Notes: a model not told the origin generated them from the letters alone. DNA of 64,000 bases from Tepidibacter sp. (GCF_025210165.1 NZ_JAOASI010000029.1:60165-124164); one strand, 5' to 3'; shown: positions 25,970-35,005, counted from the stretch's first letter. Program-made: numbers and translations.

Positions 25970-27085
25970 CTATTTATTAAATATATTTAGTAATATTCCT
26001 GCTGCAACTGCAGACCCTATAACACCTGCTACGTTTGGTCCCATAGCATGCATTAAAAGAAAGTTAGAAGGATTTTCTTTTGCTCCCAACTTTTGTACAA
26101 CTCTTGCTGACATTGGAACAGCCGATACTCCAGCAGCTCCGATCATAGGATTTATTTTTTTACCACTTAGTCTATACATTAGTTTACCCATTAAAACACC
26201 AGATGCAGTTCCAATAGAAAATGCCGTAAGTCCCAACAATATAATCCCAATTGTTTGAACAGATAATACTATATCTGCTTCTGCCTTTGCACCAACTGTA
26301 AGTCCTAAAATTATTGTTATTATGTACATCATAGAATTCTGAGCCGTTTCTACAAGTTTTGGAACCATACCAGATTCTTTAATTAAATTTCCAAACATGA
26401 GCATACCTATTAAAGGAGCTGATGATGGAAGTAATAGAATTGTAAATGTCGCCACAACTATAGGAAATAATATTTTCTCTGTTTGTGATACAGGTCTTAA
26501 TTGTTCCATTTTCACTTGTCTTTCCTCTTTTGTTGTTAAAAGCCTTATAATAGGTGGCTGTATTATAGGAACAAGAGCCATATAGGAATAAGCAGCAAGA
26601 GCTACAGGCCCTAATAAATCTTTAGCTAATTTACTTGTAACATATATAGCAGTTGGGCCATCAGCTCCTCCTATTATACCTATAGCAGCAGCCTGTGCAC
26701 CACTAAAATTAAGTAATATCGCTCCTATAAAAGCGAAGAAAATACCAAACTGTGCTGCAGCTCCTAAAAGTACACTCTTAGGATTTGCTATAAGAGGTCC
26801 AAAATCAGTACTAGCTCCAACACATAAAAATATCAAAGGAGGGTATATTCCAAGCTTTGTTCCCATATATAAATAATGTAAAAGTCCATCCTCACCCATC
26901 AAATCAGCCTTTGGTAGATTAACCATTAGCATACCAAACGATATTGGTATTAAAAGATAAGGTTCATATCCCTTTTTTATAGCTAAGTATAAGAATATAA
27001 AAGAAACAATAATCATAATTAATTGCTTATATGATATAGAGCTAAATCCAGTTGATAGCCAAAGTTCATTTAGCATATTTAACAT
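25970..27085 (-). CDS. oadB: Na+-translocating decarboxylase beta subunit
   Basis: Integral membrane carboxybiotin decarboxylase of 371 residues that couples CO2 release to Na+ export. It is almost wholly hydrophobic with about ten segments. Conserved glycine-rich family stretches are visible: NPKSVLLGAAAQFGIF and GIIGGADGPTAIYV, the latter holding the Asp essential in characterised beta subunits. It is the last gene of the four-gene decarboxylase operon, 31 bp after the biotin carrier gene. Substrate is set by the alpha subunit, which here is of the oxaloacetate/pyruvate carboxyltransferase type. Confidence 0.93.
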   Translation of the reverse strand: MLNMLNELWLSTGFSSISYKQLIMIIVSFIFLYLAIKKGYEPYLLIPISFGMLMVNLPKADLMGEDGLLHYLYMGTKLGIYPPLIFLCVGASTDFGPLIANPKSVLLGAAAQFGIFFAFIGAILLNFSGAQAAAIGIIGGADGPTAIYVTSKLAKDLLGPVALAAYSYMALVPIIQPPIIRLLTTKEERQVKMEQLRPVSQTEKILFPIVVATFTILLLPSSAPLIGMLMFGNLIKESGMVPKLVETAQNSMMYIITIILGLTVGAKAEADIVLSVQTIGIILLGLTAFSIGTASGVLMGKLMYRLSGKKINPMIGAAGVSAVPMSARVVQKLGAKENPSNFLLMHAMGPNVAGVIGSAVAAGILLNIFNK

Positions 27086-27116
27086 TTATTCACCACCTTT
27101 AAATCTAATTAAATAT

Positions 27117-27467
27117 TTATCTTATACTCACCAACGATTCTCCCGCTGATACATTTTGTCCCTGAGATATACTTATTGATGAAATCTTACCATTTGAAGG
27201 TGATACAATTTCATTTTCCATTTTCATAGCTTCAAGAATGCATACTACTTGACCTTTTTTAACTATTTCACCTTCTTTAACTTGTATAGAAACAATTTTT
27301 CCTGGCATAGGGGCCTTTATGCCATCATTAGCTATACTAGATTCTTCTTGTTTTGGTTTAGAATCTTGAATTTCATTTATAGAGTTTTCAATATTTTGAT
27401 CATCTTCTATCTCTTCTACTTCCACTTCGTATACTTTATCATTCAATTTTATCTTGTATTTTTTCAT
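27117..27467 (-). CDS. Biotin carboxyl carrier protein of the decarboxylase
   Basis: A 116-residue protein. The N-terminal 45 residues are charged (YEVEVEEIEDD), the middle is a short linker, and residues 50-116 are a biotinyl domain with the motif EAMKMENEI whose lysine near 82 carries biotin. It shuttles CO2 between the soluble carboxyltransferase and the membrane beta subunit. It lies between the gamma-type and beta genes, matching the order in Na+-pumping decarboxylases. In some family members this domain is fused to the alpha subunit; here it is separate. Confidence 0.93.
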   Translation of the reverse strand: MKKYKIKLNDKVYEVEVEEIEDDQNIENSINEIQDSKPKQEESSIANDGIKAPMPGKIVSIQVKEGEIVKKGQVVCILEAMKMENEIVSPSNGKISSISISQGQNVSAGESLVSIR

Positions 27468-27493
27468 AAAATACCCTCCTATAAATATTTATA

Positions 27494-27781
27494 TTAAGCT
27501 ATCCTTTTAATGCTCTTAATCCTAAACTTAGAGTCTTTATTTTTACTGGCAAGAATAGATGCCATCAATGCTGCTACTAAATCATTTTCATCCTTTAGAT
27601 TTTTAATATCAACCAAGTTATCATTTTTAATACTAGTCATAGCTATTTGAGAATCAATCATTTTCTCCTCTTTATAAAATATAACTTTAAATAAATTTAG
27701 TATTAAAGAAATAATGTATAAACTTAAAAACACTATTGACATACTTATAAGTGTCACTTTTAAAGCTTCCATAATATCCAT
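27494..27781 (-). CDS. oadG: Decarboxylase gamma subunit (OadG-like)
   Basis: A 95-residue protein with one N-terminal membrane helix (ALKVTLISMSIVFLSLYIISLIL) and a charged cytoplasmic tail containing DLVAALMASILASKN, a pattern typical of OadG-type small subunits. It anchors and stabilises the alpha-beta complex. It follows the alpha gene by only 12 bp. Sequence conservation in this subunit is low, so the call rests on topology, tail motif and operon position. Confidence 0.85.
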   Translation of the reverse strand: MDIMEALKVTLISMSIVFLSLYIISLILNLFKVIFYKEEKMIDSQIAMTSIKNDNLVDIKNLKDENDLVAALMASILASKNKDSKFRIKSIKRIA

Positions 27782-27793
27782 ATCTTATACCTC

Positions 27794-29176
27794 CTATACA
27801 TATACTTCTATATAACAAACCTCATCTTTTAAATCACTCACTCTTCTTTTCTTCAAAAAATCTCTTGCAACCTGAGGAAAAAGTGCATACGAGAGTATAT
27901 CTTCTTCATTATTTGCTAAATCCTTTATTTCATGTTTCATATCTTCAAATCCATCTTTTAATAAATCTGCTGGTCTTATAGTTGTCATTTTTTCATTTCC
28001 TATTATTTTACTTTTTATATCATCATTTATAGGTGCTGGAGATCTTCCATAAAATCCTTTTACATAATCTTTTATTTCCTTTGGTACAAGTTTATATCTT
28101 TCTTTAGTTAAAACATTAAATACCGCTTGAGTTCCAACCATTTGGCTAAGTGGTGTTACAAGAGGTGGATACCCTAAGTCTTCTCTTACCTTTGGAACTT
28201 CTTTTAAAACATCCTCATATTTATCCTGTGCATTTTGCATTTGAAGTTGAGATAAAAGATTTGAAAGCATTCCACCTGGAACCTTATATGTCAAAGTTTT
28301 GGGTTCTGCTTCTAATACTTTAGTATTTAATATTTTTTTATCTAAATATTTTTGCTTTATAGGTTTAAAATATTCAGCTACTTCTTCTAAAGCCTTCATA
28401 TTTGGTTTAGGATCTTTAATACTATCTTTAAAAGTTATTGCTATAGATTCTGTAGGTGGTTGGGATGTTCCCATTGAAAATGGAGATATAGCGGTATCTA
28501 TAATATCAACTCCTGCTTCTACAGCTTTCATATACGTCATAGAAGCTACTCCAGTTGTACAGTGTGTATGAAGATTTATTTCTAAATTAGTATTTTCTTT
28601 TATATTTTTTATAAGTTCATAGGCATTATACGGAGTAAGTATTCCAGCCATATCTTTGATGCATATAGAATCAGCACCTAAGCTTTCCATTTCTTTTATT
28701 TTTTTTATATAATAATCTGTTGTATGAACTTTACTTGTTGTATAAGCTATAGCACACTGACAATGTGCATTTTCATCCTTTATGCTCTTTATAGAAGTTT
28801 CAAGGTTTCTTACGTCGTTTAAAGCATCAAATACTCTTATTATATCTATTCCATTTTCTATAGATTTTTTTATAAATTTTTCTACTATATCATCTGGATA
28901 GTGTCTATATCCTAGTATATTCTGTCCTCTAAGTAGCATTTGTAATTTAGTTTTTTTTACTTTTGCTCTTATTTTTCTTAACCTCTGCCAAGGATCTTCA
29001 TCTAAAAATCTAAGACAGGAATCAAAGGTTGCTCCTCCCCAAACTTCCATAGCATTATATCCAACTCTATCCATTTTCTCTAAAACAGGAATTATTTCAT
29101 CTATTTTAAGCCTTGTCGCTATAAGTGATTGTTGAGCATCTCTTAATACAGTCTCATTAATTTTTAATCTGCTCAT
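27794..29176 (-). CDS. oadA: Oxaloacetate decarboxylase alpha / pyruvate carboxylase B-type carboxyltransferase
   Basis: Soluble carboxyltransferase of 460 residues that moves CO2 from oxaloacetate (or a similar acid) to biotin. The HMGL-like TIM barrel begins with NETVLRDAQQSLIATR (residues 7-22), and metal ligands lie in LHTHCTTG near 205. The conserved C-terminal domain (PPLVTPLSQMVGTQAVFNVL) follows. No biotinyl domain is attached, since the separate carrier gene lies downstream. No biotin carboxylase subunit is present, which favours decarboxylase over pyruvate carboxylase. The start has a GAGGTG ribosome site. The 285 bp upstream hold no gene, only the terminator of the next unit. Confidence 0.92.
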   Translation of the reverse strand: MSRLKINETVLRDAQQSLIATRLKIDEIIPVLEKMDRVGYNAMEVWGGATFDSCLRFLDEDPWQRLRKIRAKVKKTKLQMLLRGQNILGYRHYPDDIVEKFIKKSIENGIDIIRVFDALNDVRNLETSIKSIKDENAHCQCAIAYTTSKVHTTDYYIKKIKEMESLGADSICIKDMAGILTPYNAYELIKNIKENTNLEINLHTHCTTGVASMTYMKAVEAGVDIIDTAISPFSMGTSQPPTESIAITFKDSIKDPKPNMKALEEVAEYFKPIKQKYLDKKILNTKVLEAEPKTLTYKVPGGMLSNLLSQLQMQNAQDKYEDVLKEVPKVREDLGYPPLVTPLSQMVGTQAVFNVLTKERYKLVPKEIKDYVKGFYGRSPAPINDDIKSKIIGNEKMTTIRPADLLKDGFEDMKHEIKDLANNEEDILSYALFPQVARDFLKKRRVSDLKDEVCYIEVYV

Positions 29177-29383
29177 TAGTTTTTCACCTCATTTCATTAA
29201 TTTACCTTAATTTTATCAATATGATTTATTTGTGTACAGTTATTGTAAAAGGTATTTAAAGCTATATAATTTATTTTTTTATTTGTTTGAGTCTGTTCTT
29301 TTTTTTTTATAAAGTTATAGATTTTTAATAACATTATTTAATTATTTTTTCCATTATTAATCATACTATAATTAATTTTTTCA

Positions 29384-29429
29384 AAAATAAATGCACGAAA
29401 AATCTATAGCTTTTTCGTGCATTTATTTT
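29384..29429 (-). terminator. Terminator of the CotSA-like gene
   Basis: Stem AAATAAATGCACGAAAAA / TTTTTCGTGCATTTATTT with a short loop and T-run on the minus strand. Confidence 0.9.
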
Positions 29430-29461
29430 ATAATATTATTTTTATTGAATATAGCTTTACT

Positions 29462-30610
29462 TTATTTAGATTCTAAATAGTTTGAAAAAATTTTCAAAAG
29501 TTTATTTGCAGTAATTTCCCAATTATACTTTTCTAATGCAAATTCCCTTCCTTTTTTACCCATATTAATTGCTGTATTTTCATTATCTAAAAGATATTTA
29601 ATATTTTGTTCAAAAGCCTTAGGGTCATCATATTCTTTAATACTAAATCCATTAACACCCTCTTCTATAACTTCAGCATTTCCACCTCGTGCAGTAGTTA
29701 TAATAGGAAGCCCAGCAGACATTGCTTCATAGTGAACTCTAGCTAGCGGTTCTCTCCATTGAGAAGTACATACAAATATATCTCCCATATTATAGTATTT
29801 ATTTATTTCATCTGGAGTTAAAAAACCTGTAAATATAACTGGATTTTTTAATTCTTTAGCCATGTGTTGTAATAACAATGTATAGTTGCTAGGTGTATTA
29901 AGACCATACCATTTACTGCCTACACACATCAGTACAGTGTTAGGATGAGAATTCATAACTTCTTTCATAGCTTCAAACAAAACATGGGGTCCTTTATTTT
30001 TAGATAATCTGCCTACATAAAGAATAACCTTTGAATTTTCAATCCCATATTCTTTTCTCATATTTATTCTATCTTTTACAACATCTTCGCTCCAAAATGG
30101 TTTTATTTTATTTGAATCTACAGCTGAATATACTACATTTAATTTACTTTTGGCTGTTGGATATATACTTTTTACTTCATCTGCTACAAATTCACTTACG
30201 GTAGTAATAAACTTAACTCTATCTATACATTCTAAAGCCATCTTAGGTTCAATTTTTTTAGGGAGTAGCATTTCATTATGAAGACTAAGACTTAAAGGTG
30301 TATTAGGTAGAACTTCATTCAATATAGATATCCAACGCGGTCTATTAAATACATGGATTAAATCAAATTCATCAGTAATTTCATTTTTAACATTATTTAT
30401 ATATTCATCAGCATTATCTCTTTGTACTCTAATGTAAGTTACATTGTCCTTTTTCTCTTTAGATTGCAGTTTATCATTTGCTACACTAAAAACTGTTATT
30501 TCATGATATTTAGATAAAATAGGCAGTATACCCTGTATATATATTTGAATTGCTCCTCCTAAAACAGGAGGAACAGGTAGCATTTCTGTACAAATAAATG
30601 CAATCTTCAT
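29462..30610 (-). CDS. CotSA-like glycosyltransferase family 4
   Basis: A 382-residue GT-B retaining glycosyltransferase. The N-terminus TEMLPVPPVLGGAIQIYI closely follows the pattern of B. subtilis spore-coat protein CotSA (TEKLPVPAVRGGAIQIYL as I recall it). The C-terminal donor-binding half has VGRLSKNKGPHVLFEA and EPLARVHYEAMSAGLP, with the E-x7-E motif. CotSA is attached to the spore coat and probably glycosylates coat proteins. The usual CotS kinase-like partner is not adjacent. It has its own terminator, so it is likely monocistronic. Family is certain; the spore role is inferred. Confidence 0.82.
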   Translation of the reverse strand: MKIAFICTEMLPVPPVLGGAIQIYIQGILPILSKYHEITVFSVANDKLQSKEKKDNVTYIRVQRDNADEYINNVKNEITDEFDLIHVFNRPRWISILNEVLPNTPLSLSLHNEMLLPKKIEPKMALECIDRVKFITTVSEFVADEVKSIYPTAKSKLNVVYSAVDSNKIKPFWSEDVVKDRINMRKEYGIENSKVILYVGRLSKNKGPHVLFEAMKEVMNSHPNTVLMCVGSKWYGLNTPSNYTLLLQHMAKELKNPVIFTGFLTPDEINKYYNMGDIFVCTSQWREPLARVHYEAMSAGLPIITTARGGNAEVIEEGVNGFSIKEYDDPKAFEQNIKYLLDNENTAINMGKKGREFALEKYNWEITANKLLKIFSNYLESK

Positions 30611-30730
30611 AAAAACCCTCCTTCTTAATAAAGTAACACTAAATTTTTAATGTAATTATCTATTAAAATTTTCTTTATACATTATATTTAGTTAATTTAC
30701 AAATGTGATTTTTAATTATATCCTTAAACA

Positions 30731-30844
30731 TAAAAAAGTCTTCCTTTTAAAGATTTTCAATGTAGACTTTTTTGAAACTCATAACAAAAATTATACTTAT
30801 CCACAATTTAAAGATGATTATAATTTCCTATTCGTTATAAAAAA
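30731..30844 (-). repeat. Dispersed repeat family 2, copy 2
   Basis: Minus strand reads TTTTTTATAACGAATAGGAA, then TTTAAATTGTGGATAAGTAT, and ends AAAAGGAAGACTTTTTT. It matches 20916-21028. TTATCCACA occurs exactly at 30797-30805. It fills the 282-bp gap before the glycosyltransferase gene. Confidence 0.8.
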
Positions 30845-30886
30845 TAGCATAAATGCTTATATAATAAACATCTATGCTATATTAAT
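30838..30886 (-). terminator. Terminator of the APC permease gene
   Basis: Minus-strand arms ATAGCATA and TATGCTAT enclose a long loop and are followed by TTTTTTA. It overlaps the end of the family 2 repeat. Confidence 0.6.
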
Positions 30887-30892
30887 ACTCAT

Positions 30893-32296
30893 CTATTTAA
30901 CTCTTAGTAATTTTTTTTCATTTTCCTTATTAGCTGCATAATATAATTTAGCCCATACAAAGAATATTGCACCCATCAAAGACCATCCTATTATAATTCC
31001 CCACTCATAAGGCCAATTAAGAGCAGCTGGAGCACCTGGTAGATATAATGTTAACATACCAAAGCTTAATAAAACAGCTATACTTCCTACTAATTTACCA
31101 CACTTAATCTTGTATGGTCTTTTCATATTTGGCTCTTTGTATCTTAAAACTAAAAATGATATTGTTACGATTAAGTAAGCCATAACTATTGTAATTCCAC
31201 CTGCATTGACAAGCCAACTAAGCATTTGTCTTCCAAAAAAAGGTGCTATACTAGAGAACATACCTACTAATAAAATAGCATTAGTTGGTGTTTTGTACTT
31301 TGGATGTATACGAGCTAAAAACTTAGGAAGCATTTTTGAATCTGCCATAGCATAAATAGCTCTACTTCCCCCTACATAAAATGAATTCCAACTAGTTAAT
31401 ATACCTCCAATACCAGCTACAACCATAAGCTTTCCAGCTAAAGCACTATTATAGTATACAGCCTTCATAGAATCTGCTGTAACCATACTAGATAAATTCA
31501 ATTCAGTTTGATTAAGTGATAAAGATACAGCATAAATAATCATTACATACCAAAATATGGCCATAACTACTGATAATATAAGTATCCTTCCAATTTTCTT
31601 AAACGGCAAGTTAATTTCTGCAGCAGACTGAGGTATAACATCAAAACCTACAAACATAAAAGGTGTCATTATAAGAACAGACAATACACCCTTTGGTCCA
31701 TTAAGGAATAAAGGCTTTGTGTTAACAACATCACCATTAACTAAAGCTCCTAAAAAAAACAAAATTCCTATAGCAACTACTATAAATGTTAAAACCCCTT
31801 GTAAAAAAGCTGCTGGCTTTACACCAATATAATTTATAGCAGTTATAATAACTGAACTTACAACACCTACTAATACCCATGTAAAATTCACATCATACCC
31901 CATTATAGTATACATGTATCCCTTAACATAATTAGGAAACAAATATTCTACTACGGTAGGAAGTGCAACTGCCTCAAATGCGACAACAGATATGTATCCT
32001 AATATAATAGACCACGTACATATAAATGACATATTCTCTCCTAATGCTCTATGGCTAAATACATGCTCACCTCCACACTCAGGCATTGCTGATGTTAATT
32101 CTGCATAAGTTAATCCTACAAACAATACCATAATACCACCAAGTATAAATGCAATAGCTGCACCTAACGATCCAGCTTTTTTTATCCATTCTCCTGCAAG
32201 TACAATCCATCCCCATCCTATCATAGCTCCAAAAGCTAATGCTAAGACATCTTTTTTAGATAGTACTCTATTAAAATCCTTGGACTTACTACCCAC
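30893..32296 (-). CDS. APC-family amino-acid permease
   Basis: A 467-residue transporter with about 12 hydrophobic segments. The family signature is near the N-terminus (LALAFGAMIGWGWIVLAGEW and the TM2-3 pattern LTYAELTSAMPECGGEHVFS). GTG at 32296 is chosen because GGGGGA precedes it by seven bases. A more upstream in-frame ATG at 32329 has only a weak site and lies in an inverted repeat. Substrate cannot be read. It forms its own unit with a terminator. The long leader carries a terminator-like hairpin and a start-proximal hairpin, suggesting attenuation. Confidence 0.88.
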   Translation of the reverse strand: MGSKSKDFNRVLSKKDVLALAFGAMIGWGWIVLAGEWIKKAGSLGAAIAFILGGIMVLFVGLTYAELTSAMPECGGEHVFSHRALGENMSFICTWSIILGYISVVAFEAVALPTVVEYLFPNYVKGYMYTIMGYDVNFTWVLVGVVSSVIITAINYIGVKPAAFLQGVLTFIVVAIGILFFLGALVNGDVVNTKPLFLNGPKGVLSVLIMTPFMFVGFDVIPQSAAEINLPFKKIGRILILSVVMAIFWYVMIIYAVSLSLNQTELNLSSMVTADSMKAVYYNSALAGKLMVVAGIGGILTSWNSFYVGGSRAIYAMADSKMLPKFLARIHPKYKTPTNAILLVGMFSSIAPFFGRQMLSWLVNAGGITIVMAYLIVTISFLVLRYKEPNMKRPYKIKCGKLVGSIAVLLSFGMLTLYLPGAPAALNWPYEWGIIIGWSLMGAIFFVWAKLYYAANKENEKKLLRVK

Positions 32297-32324
32297 TTTA
32301 AATTCCCCCTTTAAATACTCAGTT

Positions 32325-32415
32325 CCCATGAAGCAACTTCCATTATATATTTAAGTTGTTTCATCGCCCAAAAAAAATCTCTTTTTTATTTATATGCTTT
32401 TTTTTGAGATTTGTT
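32325..32415 (-). promoter_or_regulatory. Structured leader of the APC permease gene
   Basis: Minus strand: AAATCTC, about 24 bases, then GAGATTTTTTTT forms a terminator-like hairpin (about 32375-32412). This is followed by GAAACAACTT, 13 bases, then AAGTTGCTTC directly before an ATG. The two hairpins precede the chosen GTG start. No known riboswitch class was recognised. Confidence 0.45.
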
Positions 32416-32509
32416 CCAAATAATTATATAACCAAATCTTTTCATTACAATTATATCATATTTTTACATTTTTTGAAATATCTTTTTGCTATTTACGTTT
32501 TAAATTAGA

Positions 32510-32539
32510 TTGGACATAATTTATTTTTTTTGTTATTAT
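32510..32539 (+). promoter_or_regulatory. Promoter of the parvulin gene
   Basis: -35 TTGGAC (32510-32515), 18-bp spacer, -10 TATTAT (32534-32539), about 35 bp before the start codon, which has a strong AAAGGAGAG site. Confidence 0.6.
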
Positions 32540-32573
32540 GTGAAAGAATACTATTTCAAAGGAGAGTATAATT

Positions 32574-33323
32574 ATGGAAAAAAAAGATGTTCTAGCCGTA
32601 GTTGGCACAAAAGAAATCACAGTAGCTGATGTTGATTCTGCAATTCAAAGCTTAGGTCCTCAAAGAGCTATGCAATTTCAATCAGAAGAAGGAAGAAAAA
32701 AACTTTTAGAAGACTTAATTAATCAAGAATTATTTTATTTAAATGCTGTAGAAAATAATGCTGACGAAGAAGAAGAATTTAAAAATGAAATGAAGAAAAT
32801 AAAAGAAAACTTCTTAAAGCAATATGCTATAGGAAAATTATTAAGCGAAGTAAGAGTTGAAGAAAAAGAAGCTAAAGAATTCTATGAAAATAACAAAGAG
32901 CAATTCAAATCTCCTGAAGGAGTTCAAGCTAGCCATATACTTGTAGATGATGAAGCTAAAGCTAAAGAAATATTAGCTGAAATAAACGATGGTTTATCTT
33001 TTGAAGATGCAGCTAAAAAATACTCTAAGTGCCCTTCAAAGGAAAGAGGTGGAGATTTAGGATTATTCTCAAAAGGACAAATGGTTCCTGAATTTGAAAA
33101 TGCAGCTTTTAGTATGGAAAAAGGTGAAGTTAGTGAGCCTGTTAAAACTCAATTTGGATATCATATAATTAAATTAACTGATAAAAAGGATGCTGACACA
33201 AAATCTTTTGATGAAGTTAAAGACAATATATATGCTCAATTAATACACAAACAACAACAAGTTACATACTTTGAAAAAGTAGAAGAACTAAAAGCTAAGT
33301 ATAGCGTAACTATAAACGAATAG
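32574..33323 (+). CDS. Parvulin-type peptidyl-prolyl isomerase
   Basis: A 249-residue foldase related to PrsA/SurA. Residues 1-100 are a helical chaperone part, residues 115-205 the rotamase domain (QASHILVDDEAKAKEIL, GGDLGLFSKGQMVPEFENAAF, FGYHIIKLTD), and a helical tail follows. No signal peptide or lipobox is seen, unlike PrsA, so it should act in the cytosol. The gene stands alone between a clear promoter and a terminator. Client proteins are unknown. Confidence 0.9.
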   Translation: MEKKDVLAVVGTKEITVADVDSAIQSLGPQRAMQFQSEEGRKKLLEDLINQELFYLNAVENNADEEEEFKNEMKKIKENFLKQYAIGKLLSEVRVEEKEAKEFYENNKEQFKSPEGVQASHILVDDEAKAKEILAEINDGLSFEDAAKKYSKCPSKERGGDLGLFSKGQMVPEFENAAFSMEKGEVSEPVKTQFGYHIIKLTDKKDADTKSFDEVKDNIYAQLIHKQQQVTYFEKVEELKAKYSVTINE

Positions 33324-33326
33324 GAT

Positions 33327-33361
33327 TAAAAAACTCTTCTTTAATCTAAGAAGAGTTTTTT
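33327..33361 (+). terminator. Terminator of the parvulin gene
   Basis: AAAAAACTCTTCTT / AAGAAGAGTTTTTT stem after the stop codon. Symmetric, so it can also serve the converging regulator gene. Confidence 0.88.
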
Positions 33362-33377
33362 CTATTTATACAAGCGT

Positions 33378-33821
33378 CTAATAATATTTAGATTTAAAAA
33401 AATCACAGACATTTTCTAACGATTGTATAAGCATTTTCTGATCACTTTGATTCAAAGTAGAAACCATATTTTCTATAATCTCATAATGAAATTTTTCATG
33501 TGTTTTGTAAACAAGTTTTCCTTTTTCTGTTAAATCAACAATTACTATACGTCTATCTTCTTCTGTCTTGACCCTTCTTACATACCCTTTTTTCACAAGT
33601 CTATTAATAGATATAGTCAATGTCCCAACTGTAATTTTTAAAGCCATAGCAATTTCGCTCATTTTTCTAGGTTCATTTACTCCAATGGCTTGAATAGTTC
33701 TAATTTCATTTACTGACAAATCATTGAATTGGCTCTGAGCAAATATTTTTTTTTCTATATCTGTTAAATCATAAAAAATACTTGTTATTAATTTATTTAA
33801 TGTTTTAACATTTTCATTCAT
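33378..33821 (-). CDS. fabT: MarR-family regulator, FabT-like
   Basis: A winged-helix MarR-type repressor of 147 residues. The DNA-binding core is MSEIAMALKITVGTLTISINRLVKKGYVRRVKTEEDRRIVIVDLTEKG (written here as two family blocks: MSEIAMALKITVGTLT and KKGYVRRVKTEEDRR). ATG at 33821 is chosen because GGTGA lies upstream; a GTG at 33833 has no such site. It directly follows the fabK-type gene. Two palindromes matching the lactic-acid-bacterial FabT box (TTTGATTATCAAA) sit at the promoter of that gene. FabT represses fatty-acid synthesis genes with acyl-ACP as corepressor. The name rests on operator and context. Confidence 0.8.
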   Translation of the reverse strand: MNENVKTLNKLITSIFYDLTDIEKKIFAQSQFNDLSVNEIRTIQAIGVNEPRKMSEIAMALKITVGTLTISINRLVKKGYVRRVKTEEDRRIVIVDLTEKGKLVYKTHEKFHYEIIENMVSTLNQSDQKMLIQSLENVCDFFKSKYY

Positions 33822-33840
33822 ATTTGTCACCACTCTATGT

Positions 33841-34923
33841 TTATATAGTATTAAGTTTTTCAGTAGCTTCTTCTATAAGTTCCTTTATAAGATCGTGTAC
33901 AGGAACTATTTTATCTAGTTTGTATGCATTACTTCCGCTAAATATGAGTCCATTTTCTATATCTCCATTGACAGCACTAACTAATGCCTCTGTTATACAG
34001 TATGGAATATTTTTGGGACTACAACCAGATATACAATTATAACATTTTCCAACTGGAATATTTCCCATTTTAGTTCTTTTAACAAATTCATTATTAATAG
34101 CTCTTCCAGGCATACCTACAGGACTTTTTATAAGTTCAATATCATCTTTTTTAGAGTTTATATAAGCTTTTTTGAAATCTATATGTGCTTCACATTCATC
34201 AGTAGCTACAAATCTAGTTCCCATTTGAACTCCATCTATACCAGCTTTAATATATTTAGCTATATCAAGGCCATCAAATATACCTCCTGCTACAACAACC
34301 GGTATATCTTTTTGGTATTTGTCTTTAAAAGGATTTAAACTTTCTTTAACTTCATTTATTATTTTAACTAAATCAATGTTCTCAATTGATGCCAATTCAC
34401 TTATAGAAAATCCTAAATGCCCTCCAGCCTTAGGTCCTTCTACTATGACCATGTCGGGAACATAATTGTATTTTCTATCCCAAAGCTTTGATATTAATGT
34501 AGCGGCTTTTGCTGATGATACTATTGGAGCAATTTTAGTCTTTGATCCTTTTATAAGTTCTGGTAATGACTTTGGAAGACCAGCTCCTGATATTATTAAG
34601 TTTACCTTTTCTTCTACTGCAGTCTTGACCATTTCCTTATAATTTTCCATAGCAACCAAAAAATTAACTCCTATTATTCCATCAGGACTTAAATCTTTTG
34701 CTCTTTTTATTTCTCTTCTTAGAGCTCTTATATTAGCTAATTTATTATTAATTCTAAAATCATCTTCCTTATATCCTATTTGTACTCCTGATATAACTCC
34801 AATTCCTCCTTCATTAGCAACAGCTGCTGCCAATTTGGCACCTGATACCCCAACACCCATTCCTCCTTGAATGATTGGAACTTTAGCTATTAAATCTCCT
34901 ATATTTAAAGATGGTAATTTCAT
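33841..34923 (-). CDS. fabK: FabK-type enoyl-ACP reductase / NMO-like flavin oxidoreductase
   Basis: A 360-residue FMN-dependent TIM-barrel oxidoreductase. Family stretches include PIIQGGMGVGVSGAKLAAAVANEGGIGVIS (shown as PIIQGGMGVGVS and ANEGGIGVIS), VIVEGPKAGGHLG and VVAGGIFDGLDIAKYI. FabK reduces enoyl-ACP in fatty-acid synthesis; 2-nitropropane dioxygenases share the fold. This protein is some 40 residues longer than typical FabK and has a Cys-containing tail (CYNCISGCSPKNIPYC), which also occurs in NMO-type members. The FabT-like neighbour and FabT-box operators favour a lipid role. The rest of a fab cluster is absent. Confidence 0.72.
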   Translation of the reverse strand: MKLPSLNIGDLIAKVPIIQGGMGVGVSGAKLAAAVANEGGIGVISGVQIGYKEDDFRINNKLANIRALRREIKRAKDLSPDGIIGVNFLVAMENYKEMVKTAVEEKVNLIISGAGLPKSLPELIKGSKTKIAPIVSSAKAATLISKLWDRKYNYVPDMVIVEGPKAGGHLGFSISELASIENIDLVKIINEVKESLNPFKDKYQKDIPVVVAGGIFDGLDIAKYIKAGIDGVQMGTRFVATDECEAHIDFKKAYINSKKDDIELIKSPVGMPGRAINNEFVKRTKMGNIPVGKCYNCISGCSPKNIPYCITEALVSAVNGDIENGLIFSGSNAYKLDKIVPVHDLIKELIEEATEKLNTI

Positions 34924-34948
34924 AAATTCATCTTCCTTTCATTTTTAT

Positions 34949-34977
34949 TTTGATAATCAAACTTTTTGATAATCAAA
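34949..34977 (-). promoter_or_regulatory. Two FabT-box operators
   Basis: TTTGATAATCAAA occurs exactly at 34949-34961 and again at 34965-34977, 16 bp apart, overlapping and following the -10 box. The complement TTTGATTATCAAA equals the core of the FabT box known from streptococci and lactococci. Confidence 0.8.
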
Positions 34978-35005
34978 GTATATATAAAAATATATAAAAA
35001 GTCAA
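34977..35005 (-). promoter_or_regulatory. Promoter of fabK-fabT
   Basis: Minus-strand -35 TTGACT (35000-35005), 17-bp spacer, -10 TATACT (34977-34982). The operators cover the start-site region, as expected for repression. Confidence 0.75.

Noticed and set aside
27794..29176. Pyruvate carboxylase rather than oxaloacetate decarboxylase
   Set aside because: No biotin carboxylase gene is nearby, while membrane beta and gamma-type subunits and a carrier gene are in the same operon.
30705..30941. Plus-strand open frame of 78 codons across the family 2 repeat
   Set aside because: It lies over a repeat and the permease terminator, has low-complexity composition and no ribosome site.
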